Made by a program: the position numbers and the translations under genes | DNA from: Taishania pollutisoli | GTDB lineage: Bacteria; Bacteroidota; Bacteroidia; Flavobacteriales_D; Crocinitomicaceae | Direction: 5' to 3' | Assembly: GCF_014518315.1 (NCBI RefSeq) | Contig: NZ_JACVEL010000002.1 | Coordinates: forward strand, 310,001 to 374,000 | Length of the DNA stretch: 64,000 nt | Shown: piece after piece, positions 15,835 to 25,072 of the stretch | Numbering within the stretch: the first letter of the stretch is position 1 | Layout: each line of letters opens with the position of its first letter | The notes under the pieces: generated by a model | Told to the model about the DNA's origin: nothing | Seen by the model: only the letters and a program-made list of their open reading frames with translations | The model's database searches: none

Positions 15835-16611
15835 ATGAAGTACTTCGGTTTGTTCATTGTTTCACTGTTGTTCAGTTGTGGTCATTCCCGGAAAGTGAAT
15901 GAAAATACCGCTGAACAAACAAGCTGGGATGCAGGTAGAATCAGTCGATTTGAAGCTGCGGGAAAATCTTTTTCCGATACCTCAAGAGCGACGATTGATT
16001 ACATGCTTGCCCGGCCGGATGCCCCCCTGAAGCGTATTACAGATTCTCTCGTTGCCTCTTACCTGGGATTGGAATGCTGTAAAGACGGTAGTCAACAGGT
16101 TACACCCCGTCAACTGGAAGCGTATGCGGATGTATTTCTCAGTGAATACATTGATTTGACAGAGCAGGATTCATCAGCGACATTTCCCTGGTACATGCAT
16201 GCCGGTATCGACTTTTGTTTGATAGACAATGCGTATGTCAAAGCAGACTTTTCAATGGAAACATATACCGGAGGAGCACATGGAAATGCGAATTTCACTA
16301 CATATATGATCGACGTTGAAACCGCAACTATTGTTCGTCTGGAAGATATTTGTACGAACATTCCTGAGTTGGAAAAGCGGGCGGAGGCAGTATTCAGAAA
16401 AACGTATGGGATGAATCCGAAAGCGAGTTGGTCAGAAGAAGGATTTTGGTTTACAGATAATGTCTTTCATCTGAACCGGAATTTCTCATTTGAAAATAAA
16501 ACTTTGACGTTTGTCTTCAATCAATATGAAATTGCTCCGTACTCAATGGGGGTGTTTTATATTGAACTTCCATTTTCGGAGATCAATGATTTACTGAAGA
16601 TAAAGAAATAA
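15835..16611 (+). CDS. DUF3298-domain lipoprotein
   Basis: A 258-residue lipoprotein (signal ending LLFSC, Cys15). The C-terminal half carries the DUF3298/RsiV-like fold: TGGAHGNANFTTYMIDVETA near residues 147-166 and LTFVFNQYEIAPYSMGVFYI near the end. In RsiV such a domain binds lysozyme, but most lipoprotein members of this group have no known ligand. It follows cdd by only nine bases, which suggests co-transcription, and it converges on the next gene with 9 bases between stops. Confidence 0.75.
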   Translation: MKYFGLFIVSLLFSCGHSRKVNENTAEQTSWDAGRISRFEAAGKSFSDTSRATIDYMLARPDAPLKRITDSLVASYLGLECCKDGSQQVTPRQLEAYADVFLSEYIDLTEQDSSATFPWYMHAGIDFCLIDNAYVKADFSMETYTGGAHGNANFTTYMIDVETATIVRLEDICTNIPELEKRAEAVFRKTYGMNPKASWSEEGFWFTDNVFHLNRNFSFENKTLTFVFNQYEIAPYSMGVFYIELPFSEINDLLKIKK

Positions 16612-16620
16612 GAGGTGTTT

Positions 16621-17055
16621 TTAGCCCCGTAGACAGCGTTTCACTTTCTTTTCATGCTTCTGACGCTCTTCTGGCGTTCTGTTTGCATCCATCCCGAGAA
16701 AAGCCTGACATTTTTTAGAAACATAATCAAAGCGATTGAGCAACTTTTCTGCTTCAGGAGTTTCAAAATCAGTGATTTTTTTGACTGCCCTGTCAATGGA
16801 GTCATTCGCAACAACACACTCACAGAACCCCCACTGTTCCCCGTACTTTTTTTCAATTTTTGCAAGATTCTCCTTCTGTTCCTTGACTTCGTGCTTTTTA
16901 GGGGTTGTATCTGAACTAAACGCATTTTCCATACCCTCTGATTCCGTATTCAGTGCTGGTTCATCGGACATATCTTCCTGAACTGCTGTCGTTGAATTGC
17001 AAGAACTGATGATGAAAAATGTTAAAAATACAGTCGTACTAATGAAGGGTTTCAT
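16621..17055 (-). CDS. Small charged lipoprotein of unknown function
   Basis: A 144-residue protein starting at the ATG at 17053-17055 (a TTG three codons upstream is not needed). The signal ends IISSC (Cys19 is a lipid-attachment site). The mature part has an acidic, flexible region followed by a helical domain with two cysteines in FCECVV and others at KKCQ and RCLRG. No family recognised. It is divergent from the DUF4294 gene, and its start lies next to that gene's promoter box. Confidence 0.6.
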   Translation of the reverse strand: MKPFISTTVFLTFFIISSCNSTTAVQEDMSDEPALNTESEGMENAFSSDTTPKKHEVKEQKENLAKIEKKYGEQWGFCECVVANDSIDRAVKKITDFETPEAEKLLNRFDYVSKKCQAFLGMDANRTPEERQKHEKKVKRCLRG

Positions 17056-17064
17056 TTTTGGCAA

Positions 17065-17072
17065 TAACTTTG
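17065..17072 (+). promoter_or_regulatory. -7 promoter box of the DUF4294 gene
   Basis: TAACTTTG is an exact TAnnTTTG match, 36 bases before the ATG at 17109, in the short divergent region between the lipoprotein and DUF4294 genes. Confidence 0.5.
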
Positions 17073-17108
17073 ATGTATTGAGATTACTGCGTAAATATAT
17101 AAAGTAAA

Positions 17109-17816
17109 ATGAAAAATGTAATTATTTCTTTAATATTCCTCGTGTTTTCTTTATCAAATGCATATTCTCAGAATATAGATACTGCAGTTGTCTACCGGGA
17201 CCTGGACGAATTTATTGTCAACCGGCATTTTAAAGGACAATATGACCGGGAGCTCAAACGCGTTCAAAAAATATATCCGATGGCATTGAAAGCCAAGGCC
17301 ATTATGGATGAATATGAAACGGAACTTGCAAAATTGGATAAAAAAAGAGACGCGAAAAAGTATTCGAAGAAAATGAATAAATTCCTGAAAGAAGAGTTTA
17401 CATATTCTGTGCGGGATTTGTATACAAGCGAAGGACATTTGTTAATGCAGTTAATTCACCGGGAAACAGGGAAAACAGTAGATGATATCATTACGGAATA
17501 TTCAGGTGGCGGACAAGCGTTTATTTACCGAAATCTGGCAAAAATGTTCGACCAGGATCTGAAAGCAAAATATGATCCGGACAAGGATAATTACTTTACA
17601 GAGATGGTTATTTCAGACATCTTGTGTGGAAATGTTGCTTTTGATCCGGAAATGGATAAAATGACCAAAGAGTCATTTAAAGAATCTCAGCGGCAATACA
17701 GGGCACAGAAGAAGGAATCCAGAACCCGCGTTAAAGAAATGAAGGCGGTGAATAAGGAAAAAGAAAAAGCACAGAAAAAGGTAGAGAAAGAGAAAAAGAA
17801 AGCAACAAAAAAATAG
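17109..17816 (+). CDS. DUF4294-domain secreted protein
   Basis: A 235-residue protein with a signal peptide (about residues 1-20, cut near AYSQ). Residues about 25-185 carry the DUF4294 pattern, including VYRDLDEFIV, VQKIYPMALKAKAIMDEY, LLMQLIHRETGKTVDDII and the AFIYRNLAKMFDQDLKAKYD run. The last 45 residues are almost only Lys, Glu and Gln. The family is limited to Bacteroidota and has no known function; envelope location is inferred from the signal. Its stop lies one base from the stop of the convergent Crp/Fnr gene. Confidence 0.8.
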   Translation: MKNVIISLIFLVFSLSNAYSQNIDTAVVYRDLDEFIVNRHFKGQYDRELKRVQKIYPMALKAKAIMDEYETELAKLDKKRDAKKYSKKMNKFLKEEFTYSVRDLYTSEGHLLMQLIHRETGKTVDDIITEYSGGGQAFIYRNLAKMFDQDLKAKYDPDKDNYFTEMVISDILCGNVAFDPEMDKMTKESFKESQRQYRAQKKESRTRVKEMKAVNKEKEKAQKKVEKEKKKATKK

Positions 17817-17817
17817 C

Positions 17818-18426
17818 TTACTTTTCTTTCCATTTATTGGCCAGATCTTTTCGTACCCGGCTCAGACTTTCAGGAGCGATTCCCAGATAGGAAGCCACCA
17901 TCCATTGAGGTACCCGCAACATAATATCCGGATAGATTCTGACAAAATCCAGGTAGCGTTCTTCAGCTGTGGCACTTAATAATTGGGTGATCCGCTTTTG
18001 AAGGTGACGAATGTGATTGTGAAGTAAACGTTCGTTCAACTGTGCAAAGAAATGAACATCCTCAGCAAAGGAAATAAAGAAATCTTTTTCAAGCATGATT
18101 ACCGTACTGTCTTCCAATGCTTCGGTATAGTATTGCGTGGGAATGTTGAAGTAAATACTGTCCCGGTCAGACAGAAACCATCCCTCGGGGGCGAAATGTA
18201 AAATATGTTCCTTGCCTTTGTCGTCAATCGAATAATACCGGAGCAATCCTTTTTCTACAAAAAATGAATGAATACAGGTGTCTCCCTGTTTCATCAGGAA
18301 ATCACCTTTTTTGACGTCAATTTGCCTGATTTTATCTGCCTGGAGAATCAACTGGCGATCAATGGTCGCCTCATCCATTTGGCTGTTTTTTACCAGGAAT
18401 GATTTTAGGGTAAGGTGTTCTTTCAT
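17818..18426 (-). CDS. Crp/Fnr-family transcriptional regulator
   Basis: A 202-residue regulator (ATG at 18424-18426). Residues about 35-125 form the cyclic-nucleotide-binding beta-barrel (KKGDFLMKQGDTCIHSFFVE, GWFLSDRDS), and residues about 155-200 a winged helix with PQWMVASYLGIAPESLSRVR as recognition region. The cAMP-binding Arg-Ser signature is not evident, so the ligand is unknown; many Bacteroidota members of this group act without cAMP. It follows the TonB-like gene by 19 bases and is likely the last gene of that operon. Confidence 0.85.
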   Translation of the reverse strand: MKEHLTLKSFLVKNSQMDEATIDRQLILQADKIRQIDVKKGDFLMKQGDTCIHSFFVEKGLLRYYSIDDKGKEHILHFAPEGWFLSDRDSIYFNIPTQYYTEALEDSTVIMLEKDFFISFAEDVHFFAQLNERLLHNHIRHLQKRITQLLSATAEERYLDFVRIYPDIMLRVPQWMVASYLGIAPESLSRVRKDLANKWKEK

Positions 18427-18445
18427 CAACAACAGCGTTTGCAGG

Positions 18446-19222
18446 TTAATTCACAAATGTATAGGTGATTGTTCCCTCTTGCATTCCAGGAGCTGTTCCC
18501 GAGTAATTGAAACGTGATTTTTTTGCGAATTCCAATGCATACGACGACATACAGTCGTTGCTTGCCGATCCCGAATGAACGCGGGCCTCAACTACTTTTC
18601 CACTCTGGTCCACTTTGATAGTAATGATGATTTTACCGGTTGTTCCCTGCGGGCACATATAGCCCGGAGCAGGAACGGATTGCCCGCTGCGTCCTTTCAG
18701 ACTGTAGCTTACAAGGACTTCTCCTTTTGGTGAGTCGCCTACACTATTCGTAGAGCCTCCACCTGCCTTTGTTGCCGGTTTGGTTTTGTTTTTTTCTTCC
18801 TGTTCCTTTTTTCGCTTGTCCATTTCACCCTGAATTTCCGCCCGTTGCTGAAATCCTCCTGCTTCTTCAAACATACTGCGCTCCAGATCGTACACGCTTT
18901 GTTCCACATCGCTCAGTGATTTGGCAGAGCCATAATAACTCTCCCTGCTTGAACTTCCTGCCCCTGCTGAATTTCCGCTGCTGTTTTCATCCCTGGCAGC
19001 ATTTTTAACTTCTCCGGTAGCATTCATCCGCTGTTCTACGATTTCCATCGGCTCAAGCTTCAGTTCAATGATATCATCCGCTTTTTTATTCAGTAAATGA
19101 CTGATGTCCGGACGATCAATAAAGCCATATTGAACCCGGATACTTGAGAACAGAACGTAAAACACAATCATGGCAAACAAGCCATATTTGTATTTATCCA
19201 ATTTTGAGATTAGATTATTCAT
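18446..19222 (-). CDS. TonB-like protein with C-terminal TonB fold
   Basis: A 258-residue protein with one N-terminal membrane helix (about residues 13-30), a low-complexity Ser/Gly/Glu/Lys linker (about 60-165) and a C-terminal TonB-type domain (GTTGKIIITIKVDQSGKVVE, ARVHSG, ALEFAKKSRF, GTITYTFVN). TonB proteins pass energy from ExbBD to outer-membrane receptors. The linker is not Pro-rich as in classic TonB. Its start overlaps the end of the WG-repeat gene by eight bases, so it is coupled to it rather than to a receptor gene. Confidence 0.75.
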   Translation of the reverse strand: MNNLISKLDKYKYGLFAMIVFYVLFSSIRVQYGFIDRPDISHLLNKKADDIIELKLEPMEIVEQRMNATGEVKNAARDENSSGNSAGAGSSSRESYYGSAKSLSDVEQSVYDLERSMFEEAGGFQQRAEIQGEMDKRKKEQEEKNKTKPATKAGGGSTNSVGDSPKGEVLVSYSLKGRSGQSVPAPGYMCPQGTTGKIIITIKVDQSGKVVEARVHSGSASNDCMSSYALEFAKKSRFNYSGTAPGMQEGTITYTFVN

Positions 19223-21317
19223 CCTCCACAGGTTTTAAAAGTTGCTTTTTGCTACAGTCAAAATAACTGATGCCGTCCTTGTCGGTTAAAATTAATAAAT
19301 TTTGATCAAAAATCCGAATACTTCTGTAAATCATCGGTACCACGACTTCTCCTTTCGGAGAAACGACTCCGTAGAGCGCGCCATTATTGACAATCATGTA
19401 TCCTTTCATAGCGATTTCGATATTGTTGTATCCGGTTTCAATGATTTTTGTGCCGGATTTGTCGATCGCACCGTATAGTGACATTTCCTGAACAAGCGCA
19501 ACGGATCCGTTAAAGCTTTCCGCGTAGTCATAAGTCGCGGGAATCACTAACTGATTGGCACGATTGATAAATCCCCATTTTCCCTTTCGTTTGACAGCGG
19601 TCAATTCAGCCCATTCACCGATTCCTTCATTTTTAAACGGGATGATTTCTTTTCCTTTGGTGTTAATGACACCATAGCTGTTGTTTTTGGCAACTACCGC
19701 ACTACCTGCTTTGAAATGGCTTCTGTTGAGGTAATTGGGAATCACATCAAATTGAGGAGGAATCACTTCTTCTCCGCGCTCATTGATGTAGCCGATGTAA
19801 TCGTCATAAACCACAATCGCCATCCCTTCGGATAGTTGACCTATTTTTTCGTATTTGTTGGGAACAACAATCTGACAGGACGGTTTCATCAGTCCGTAAG
19901 TATCTCCGTCTCCGTATATGAGCAGTGAATCGGTAAAGTATTCGATTTCTTCAAATGCGGGATACACAATGTATTTTCCTTTTTTATCAATGTAGGCCTG
20001 CAATCCTTTCTCTTCTACTTTTGCTCTTCCGTTGGAAAAGGAGAATGCTTCTGTAAAGCGTTCCGGAATTACCTGGTCTCCCAGGGTGTTGTAATAACCA
20101 TATAAACTGTCTTTTACACCATAAAGCATTCCTTCGGAGATGTTTCCGAGTTCCTTGAACTCCGGTTCAAAGATGACAACTCCGGTGCGGTCAATCATCC
20201 CGATTCGTTCATACCGCTCGATGATGGCCCTTCCTTGTTCAAAATCGTTTCCTCCGCTGTAGATCAGATCAATGACAACATCTCCTTTTTTATTGATGTA
20301 TCCGAATTTATCATTTTGGGAAACCAATGACAACCCTTCTTTGAACGGGGCGACAGATTCATAGATGGCAGGAATCACAACTGCACCGGTAGAATCCATG
20401 AAGCCGAACAAGCCGTTTTTTTCGTACGGGTAAATGGCATAATCGATAAATGATAAATCCAGTTGTAACTTTTCCAGGTATGGGTATTCCGGGTACTTTT
20501 GAGCAAACGCAGTGATGTTTTCAGCAGAGTATTCATAGACGCTTAAATGGTAGAGCCGTTCCCATGCCGTATTGCGCATATGGTTGTCCGGGTATTTCTC
20601 CAAGAAAGCTTCCAGTGCCGCAATCGTATTGGGCTTGGTAACGATTTCATAAACCGCTGTTTCTGCCTCTGGCCGGAAGGTATTGTCCGGGAACGCGAGC
20701 AAAAACAGGTCATAACTCTGAAGTGTCTTGGGTGCAGTCGTTTCGTCATACTGAGTTCGCATCAACAGGGCAGTCGCTTCCTCAACGAAGGAAGAAGTCG
20801 GGTAATTCCCGATAAAGGTGGAATAAGCCATTGAATTATTTTGCTTTTTGGCATCCAGAAAAGCAAGGCTATCCCGCAGGTATGCTGCACGGGGAACTTC
20901 CGATGCCCAGGAATGCTGTTCGATGAATTGCTGGAAACCGTCAATGGTATTTTTGTTCTGTGCGATTTCAAAAAACCGGGTGCTGATCAACTGGCGTAAA
21001 CTATCGATACGCGACTCATTGATAAACGAGAGATAACGTTGTTTGGCATTTGCTTTGACAAGGGGATACGCCTCCCGCGAACGGTTGATGTATACATAGG
21101 CTGAATCGAGTGAATGAAACGGATTATCTTTCCTGTAAAAGATGGTCGCCAACCCGTAAGTTCCGATCGCTTCTTGTGATTTCAAACTCTTTGTAAACAG
21201 TTTTTTGGCTTTGAAATAATCATGAATACTCAATGCCTCAAACGCATTTTCAATTTTCCCCGCTTGTGTACTGAATGTTGTAAAAAGTATCACAAGGAAC
21301 AGCAATATAGGTTTCAT
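19215..21317 (-). CDS. Secreted WG-repeat protein with N-terminal TPR-like region
   Basis: I start at the ATG at 21315-21317 (MKPILLFLVILF), which opens a proper signal peptide; the longer frame adds 21 atypical residues. The 700-residue product has helical TPR-like repeats to about residue 300, then about ten WG (beta-strand) repeats of the form GYINKKGDVVIDLIYSGGND or GVINTKGKEIIPFKNEGIGE. WG repeats occur in secreted or periplasmic proteins of unclear function, often in Bacteroidota. It probably sits at the cell surface or in the periplasm and is translated with the TonB-like gene downstream. Confidence 0.8.
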   Translation of the reverse strand: MKPILLFLVILFTTFSTQAGKIENAFEALSIHDYFKAKKLFTKSLKSQEAIGTYGLATIFYRKDNPFHSLDSAYVYINRSREAYPLVKANAKQRYLSFINESRIDSLRQLISTRFFEIAQNKNTIDGFQQFIEQHSWASEVPRAAYLRDSLAFLDAKKQNNSMAYSTFIGNYPTSSFVEEATALLMRTQYDETTAPKTLQSYDLFLLAFPDNTFRPEAETAVYEIVTKPNTIAALEAFLEKYPDNHMRNTAWERLYHLSVYEYSAENITAFAQKYPEYPYLEKLQLDLSFIDYAIYPYEKNGLFGFMDSTGAVVIPAIYESVAPFKEGLSLVSQNDKFGYINKKGDVVIDLIYSGGNDFEQGRAIIERYERIGMIDRTGVVIFEPEFKELGNISEGMLYGVKDSLYGYYNTLGDQVIPERFTEAFSFSNGRAKVEEKGLQAYIDKKGKYIVYPAFEEIEYFTDSLLIYGDGDTYGLMKPSCQIVVPNKYEKIGQLSEGMAIVVYDDYIGYINERGEEVIPPQFDVIPNYLNRSHFKAGSAVVAKNNSYGVINTKGKEIIPFKNEGIGEWAELTAVKRKGKWGFINRANQLVIPATYDYAESFNGSVALVQEMSLYGAIDKSGTKIIETGYNNIEIAMKGYMIVNNGALYGVVSPKGEVVVPMIYRSIRIFDQNLLILTDKDGISYFDCSKKQLLKPVEDE

Positions 21318-21336
21318 TCTTCGTATACACATACCG

Positions 21337-21344
21337 CAAATGTA
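21337..21344 (-). promoter_or_regulatory. -7 promoter box of the WG-repeat operon
   Basis: On the minus strand 21344 to 21337 reads TACATTTG, an exact TAnnTTTG match, 19 bases before the ATG at 21317. A TTTG lies 15 bases further upstream, shorter than the usual spacing. Confidence 0.5.
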
Positions 21345-21416
21345 ATGAAATAGATTCCACAAATGAAGAAAATTATACAATCAGCACGATGTATAAACGC
21401 AAAAAAAAATTAAAAA

Positions 21417-22709
21417 TTGAAAAAAAAGTTTCATTTTTACAAATACGAAGCTAAACAGTTGAACACGAACCTTGAACATATAGAGACCCCCGAAGAAGTA
21501 CAACTGTATTTTGATGACCTGCGTATAAAGCTGGCATTTCGCATGTCCTGCATGTTTTTACTGGTGTTTTCAGCTTTAACGTATGCCTATTCCTTTGATT
21601 CGGCGGAAAGCACAACTACAATGGCATTTGGTGCAGCCCTGAGTTTGTTTTCAGTTATTTTTATTCATTATACGAAACAGTACAGACCTGTCTTTTTTCT
21701 CTACAGCACACTTGGTGTCGCAGTTACTTCCTTTGCCTTGATTACGTTTCATGAAACCGTTCACTTAGTGGATGTATTGTGGATGCTCGGAGGTGTGTCG
21801 TTGGGTTTTTTCAGTATTGGTAAACGATTTGGATTGCTGCTGTTGCTGATTTCCCTGGTTGCGATTACCATTTTTATTTTTTACTCACTCAATATCAATA
21901 TCGAAGTTGTTCGTCCGCGTACGTTTTACCAGAAACTGACCTTGGTTGCTGAAATGATTTCCGGGTTTGTGCTGAACTTTTATTTGTTTTACCTGTTTAC
22001 AAACGTCAACAAATATTCGGAAATGAAATTGCGGGAAGTCAACGAACAACTGGTCGAACAGAACATTAAAATTACTCTTCAGAATGATGAAAAAACAACA
22101 TTGGTGAAAGAAGTACACCACCGGGTGAAAAACAATCTCCAGATTGTTGTCAGTTTGCTTAGATTACAGAGTATGGAAATAGGCAGTAGCAGAATGAAAG
22201 AGCATTTCCAGGAATCAATTAACCGCATCATGGCAATGGCATTGATTCACCAAAAACTATATCAGAATGAAAGCCTTTCTCAGGTGAAATTTACAGAATA
22301 CGCATCCGATCTGGTGAATACCATTCTGCGAACAGATGCACACGAACGGGACATTTCTTTCAGCATTCATTCCGAAATTGAGAAAGTCGGCTTGAAGTCA
22401 CTGGTTCCGATTGGTTTGATTTTGAATGAACTGGTATCCAACTCGCTGAAACATGCGTTTAACGGCAATAACAACGGATGGATTAAGCTGGAAATTCTTC
22501 CGGGCGAAGATAAAAACTGGATCCGGATTAATTATACGGACAGTGGAACCTGGAAAAAACCGGCCCGTGAAAAACAAAGTTTCGGGTTGGTACTGGTTGA
22601 AACACTGGTAGAGCAATTGGACGGAACCTTGAAAATTGAAAAGAATGAAGGGAGAACAACCTTTCATTTTACACTTATGAATATCGAGGAGCCGGATATT
22701 GTTAATTAA
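21417..22709 (+). CDS. Membrane sensor histidine kinase, HisKA_2 type
   Basis: A 430-residue kinase that starts with TTG at 21417; an in-frame stop lies just upstream and the next ATG would cut into the first membrane helix. About six membrane helices span residues 40-195, a coiled-coil linker follows, then the dimerisation/phosphoacceptor helix with KEVHHRVKNN (His234/235) of the HisKA_2 class, N-box ELVSNSLKHAF and G-box FGLVLVETLVEQ. No response regulator is adjacent, which is usual for this class in Bacteroidota. It is convergent with the PorP/SprF gene. Confidence 0.85.
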   Translation: MKKKFHFYKYEAKQLNTNLEHIETPEEVQLYFDDLRIKLAFRMSCMFLLVFSALTYAYSFDSAESTTTMAFGAALSLFSVIFIHYTKQYRPVFFLYSTLGVAVTSFALITFHETVHLVDVLWMLGGVSLGFFSIGKRFGLLLLLISLVAITIFIFYSLNINIEVVRPRTFYQKLTLVAEMISGFVLNFYLFYLFTNVNKYSEMKLREVNEQLVEQNIKITLQNDEKTTLVKEVHHRVKNNLQIVVSLLRLQSMEIGSSRMKEHFQESINRIMAMALIHQKLYQNESLSQVKFTEYASDLVNTILRTDAHERDISFSIHSEIEKVGLKSLVPIGLILNELVSNSLKHAFNGNNNGWIKLEILPGEDKNWIRINYTDSGTWKKPAREKQSFGLVLVETLVEQLDGTLKIEKNEGRTTFHFTLMNIEEPDIVN

Positions 22710-22719
22710 CCAGGTGATT

Positions 22720-23646
22720 TTATTCAAATAACGGACAGCTGGAAGTCGATTTCCGGTCCGGTTTACATGTCAGAAAACTGATACCGATTTCGTGTGTGTT
22801 ATTACTCACCCGGCTTAACCCTGAAGTCGTGAAATCAAACGAATATTGCAGGGAGAATTGTTGGTTGATTTTAAATCCGGCCATAAAAATGATGGCATCC
22901 TGTGTTCTGAAACCAACACCGATGTTGAAGATGTTCTGAATATCCACATTCAGGTTAATGTCTGCATTCACAGGCCCTACAAACGGAAAGCGGATCATTG
23001 CGGAAGGAACAATTCCGATTTTATCATTGAGAATAAAACGGTACCCTCCATTTACAGCCATGTGAAAACGAAAGTGAGAATCATACCCGATTTCCCAATA
23101 AGAAACAATCAGTTGATTGGCCATCAGTCCGATGTAGTAGTTTTCACCGTTCCACCAGGCTCCGAAATGTGCGTCCGGGCGTACAATACTGACTTCCTGC
23201 ATCACAGCGGGATCGGGAGTGATCGTAGTAGAAGTGGCGTGATTGTACCCGAATTGAACGACACCGGCGTAAACACCCAATGAAAGACGGTTGTGTTCGC
23301 TGAAATTAAAATGTGCGGCATAGGCAAGATTAAACCGGTTGGTACCAAACTGCCCGATTCTGTCCGCTTCAAATTTTGCACCCATTCCATGACGTGCGCT
23401 CAGGTATTTCTTTCGCTTGCTGTCCAGGGGAATACTCGCTGTAACAAAGCCGCTTTGTGGTGCGCCGTCCAATCCGATCCATTGCGCGCGATAGACACTG
23501 TGAAGATCAATGCATTTCTTGATTCCCGCATGCGCAGGGTTCATGGCAAACTGATGGAATGCCCATTGCGAGTACTGTGGTATTTGCTGTGCGTAACCAA
23601 ACAGAATGATTCCGGAAACAAAGAATGCGGTAATGATTACTTTCAT
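22720..23646 (-). CDS. PorP/SprF-family type IX secretion outer-membrane protein
   Basis: A 308-residue protein with signal peptide (cut near GYAQ) and the family hallmark QQIPQYSQWAFHQFAMNPAH early in the mature part, followed by AGIKKCIDLHSVYRAQWIGL. The rest is beta-barrel (alternating residues, GFVTASIPL, GVGFRTQDAIIFMAGFKI). PorP/SprF-like proteins form outer-membrane partners that anchor or help secrete a specific T9SS cargo. It starts three bases after the stop of the CHU_C-type protein gene, so this is the classic cargo + PorP pair. Confidence 0.9.
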   Translation of the reverse strand: MKVIITAFFVSGIILFGYAQQIPQYSQWAFHQFAMNPAHAGIKKCIDLHSVYRAQWIGLDGAPQSGFVTASIPLDSKRKKYLSARHGMGAKFEADRIGQFGTNRFNLAYAAHFNFSEHNRLSLGVYAGVVQFGYNHATSTTITPDPAVMQEVSIVRPDAHFGAWWNGENYYIGLMANQLIVSYWEIGYDSHFRFHMAVNGGYRFILNDKIGIVPSAMIRFPFVGPVNADINLNVDIQNIFNIGVGFRTQDAIIFMAGFKINQQFSLQYSFDFTTSGLSRVSNNTHEIGISFLTCKPDRKSTSSCPLFE

Positions 23647-23649
23647 TGC

Positions 23650-24939
23650 TTAATGGATTAATGTAATACTACCTTTTAAAATTTGTTTCTCGGGATCGCG
23701 GAGCTGCAACTCATAAAAATACACTCCTTCGTTTAGCTGACCTGCTTTTCCGCGTCCGTCCCACGCTTTTTCTTTGTTGTATCCCGTTGATTGAAAAACC
23801 TGTTGCCCCCACCGATTGTAAATATTCAGTAAACAATCCGGATAAGCTTCAATTCCCAGGATGACCCATGTTTCATTTTCTCCGTCTCCGTTCGGTGAAA
23901 ACGTCGTCGGGAAAAATAATCCTTTATCAACAGTCACTGTGACATAATCCATCGCAGTACATCCCGAAATCGTGTCCGTTACAAGTAAGGAATAAGTGGT
24001 TGTCAGGTTCGGATTGGCAATCGGAAAGCGACTGCTCTGGTCGGATAAGGCATAGCTTGGTGTCCAGAAGACGGTAGAATTTATGCCTGCGGTTCCGTTC
24101 AACTGGATGGTTTCTCCCGGTCGTATCGTTACATCGGTTCCCGCATCGGCGATGATGTCAACAACCGTAGCCGGAGGAAGAGACACACTGGCGATTTCGG
24201 TACAGGTAGCAAAGCAATCCGATTCTACCCGGATAATATCCCCGTTTTGCAACGCGGAAGTATAAAACGTGGAATCATTGGTTGTAACAGCGACCAATTC
24301 GTTATTGATGTACCAGCGAAACGGGCCGGGGGAATCACAATTGACCCTTTCGGCATATACCGGGGTCAGAGAACCTTTGCAGACAATGGTTGACATACCC
24401 GCATTCATCACAGGAATCGGTCTGTCGACAGCAGTGCCGGAAACAGCTACATCGATGTTGAATTCCGCAGGAGCAGTGACTCCTGGTGCTGTTTGATCTC
24501 CGCTTAAAACGAGGTAATAGGTTGTATTAGGAGCCAAACCAATCGTATTGATTGCCTGAGAGCCAGTTGCTGCGCTGATACAATTTCCGATAGAAGTATA
24601 GCTGGTTGAATTGCAGGGAATGGTGGCCTGAATCAGGTTGGCATTATAACGAGTTCCTTGTCCCGGCTGAATCTGAAATACCGGATTGGTCAGTGAAATT
24701 TGAACGTCTCCTCCGCCTGCATTGGTGGTAAATTTGATCCAGATACTGTTGGCCGGAGCAAAACAAAAATTAAAGTCATCCTCACATCCTCCGCAAAGTG
24801 TTCTATTGGCTCCGATATTGGTTACATTCACCGTTGTGTTAGGACACAATTCCAACGCATTGTTACAATTGTTATACGCCATTTGGGCATAACAATCCGC
24901 CACAAAAAACAGTATGATCAGGAGTTTGAGTACTTTCAT
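23650..24939 (-). CDS. T9SS-sorted secreted protein with gliding-type C-terminal domain
   Basis: A 429-residue protein with signal peptide (about residues 1-18, CYAQ), a cysteine-rich N-terminal domain (CNNALELCPNTTVNVT, RTLCGGCEDDFNFCF; about residues 22-170) resembling secreted adhesin-like modules, an Ig/PKD-like middle region, and a C-terminal type B sorting domain (FFPTTFSPNGDGENETW, NRWGQQVFQS, WDGRG, GVYFYELQLRD). Such proteins are exported by T9SS and bound to the surface or released. It is co-transcribed with the PorP/SprF gene that follows. Confidence 0.88.
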   Translation of the reverse strand: MKVLKLLIILFFVADCYAQMAYNNCNNALELCPNTTVNVTNIGANRTLCGGCEDDFNFCFAPANSIWIKFTTNAGGGDVQISLTNPVFQIQPGQGTRYNANLIQATIPCNSTSYTSIGNCISAATGSQAINTIGLAPNTTYYLVLSGDQTAPGVTAPAEFNIDVAVSGTAVDRPIPVMNAGMSTIVCKGSLTPVYAERVNCDSPGPFRWYINNELVAVTTNDSTFYTSALQNGDIIRVESDCFATCTEIASVSLPPATVVDIIADAGTDVTIRPGETIQLNGTAGINSTVFWTPSYALSDQSSRFPIANPNLTTTYSLLVTDTISGCTAMDYVTVTVDKGLFFPTTFSPNGDGENETWVILGIEAYPDCLLNIYNRWGQQVFQSTGYNKEKAWDGRGKAGQLNEGVYFYELQLRDPEKQILKGSITLIH

Positions 24940-24945
24940 GTGCTA

Positions 24946-24953
24946 CAAATTTA
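24946..24953 (-). promoter_or_regulatory. -7 promoter box 6 bases before the T9SS cargo start codon
   Basis: On the minus strand 24953 to 24946 reads TAAATTTG, an exact TAnnTTTG match, with only 6 bases to the ATG at 24939. The mRNA should be nearly leaderless. Confidence 0.55.
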
Positions 24954-25059
24954 ATGCTTTGAACGTTAAAATCACATTCTTTCTCAAAAAGCATTTGTAT
25001 CGAACATGAATAAGAACGTAAAAAACACAAAGAGATTGCCGGACTTTCTTTTTCTTTTG

Positions 25060-25067
25060 TATTTTTG
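25060..25067 (+). promoter_or_regulatory. murI: -7 promoter box 5 bases before murI
   Basis: TATTTTTG is an exact TAnnTTTG match, with a TTG 21 bases upstream at 25036-25038 as -33 element. Only 5 bases separate the box from the ATG at 25073, predicting a leaderless or nearly leaderless mRNA. Confidence 0.65.
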
Positions 25068-25072
25068 AGTTC

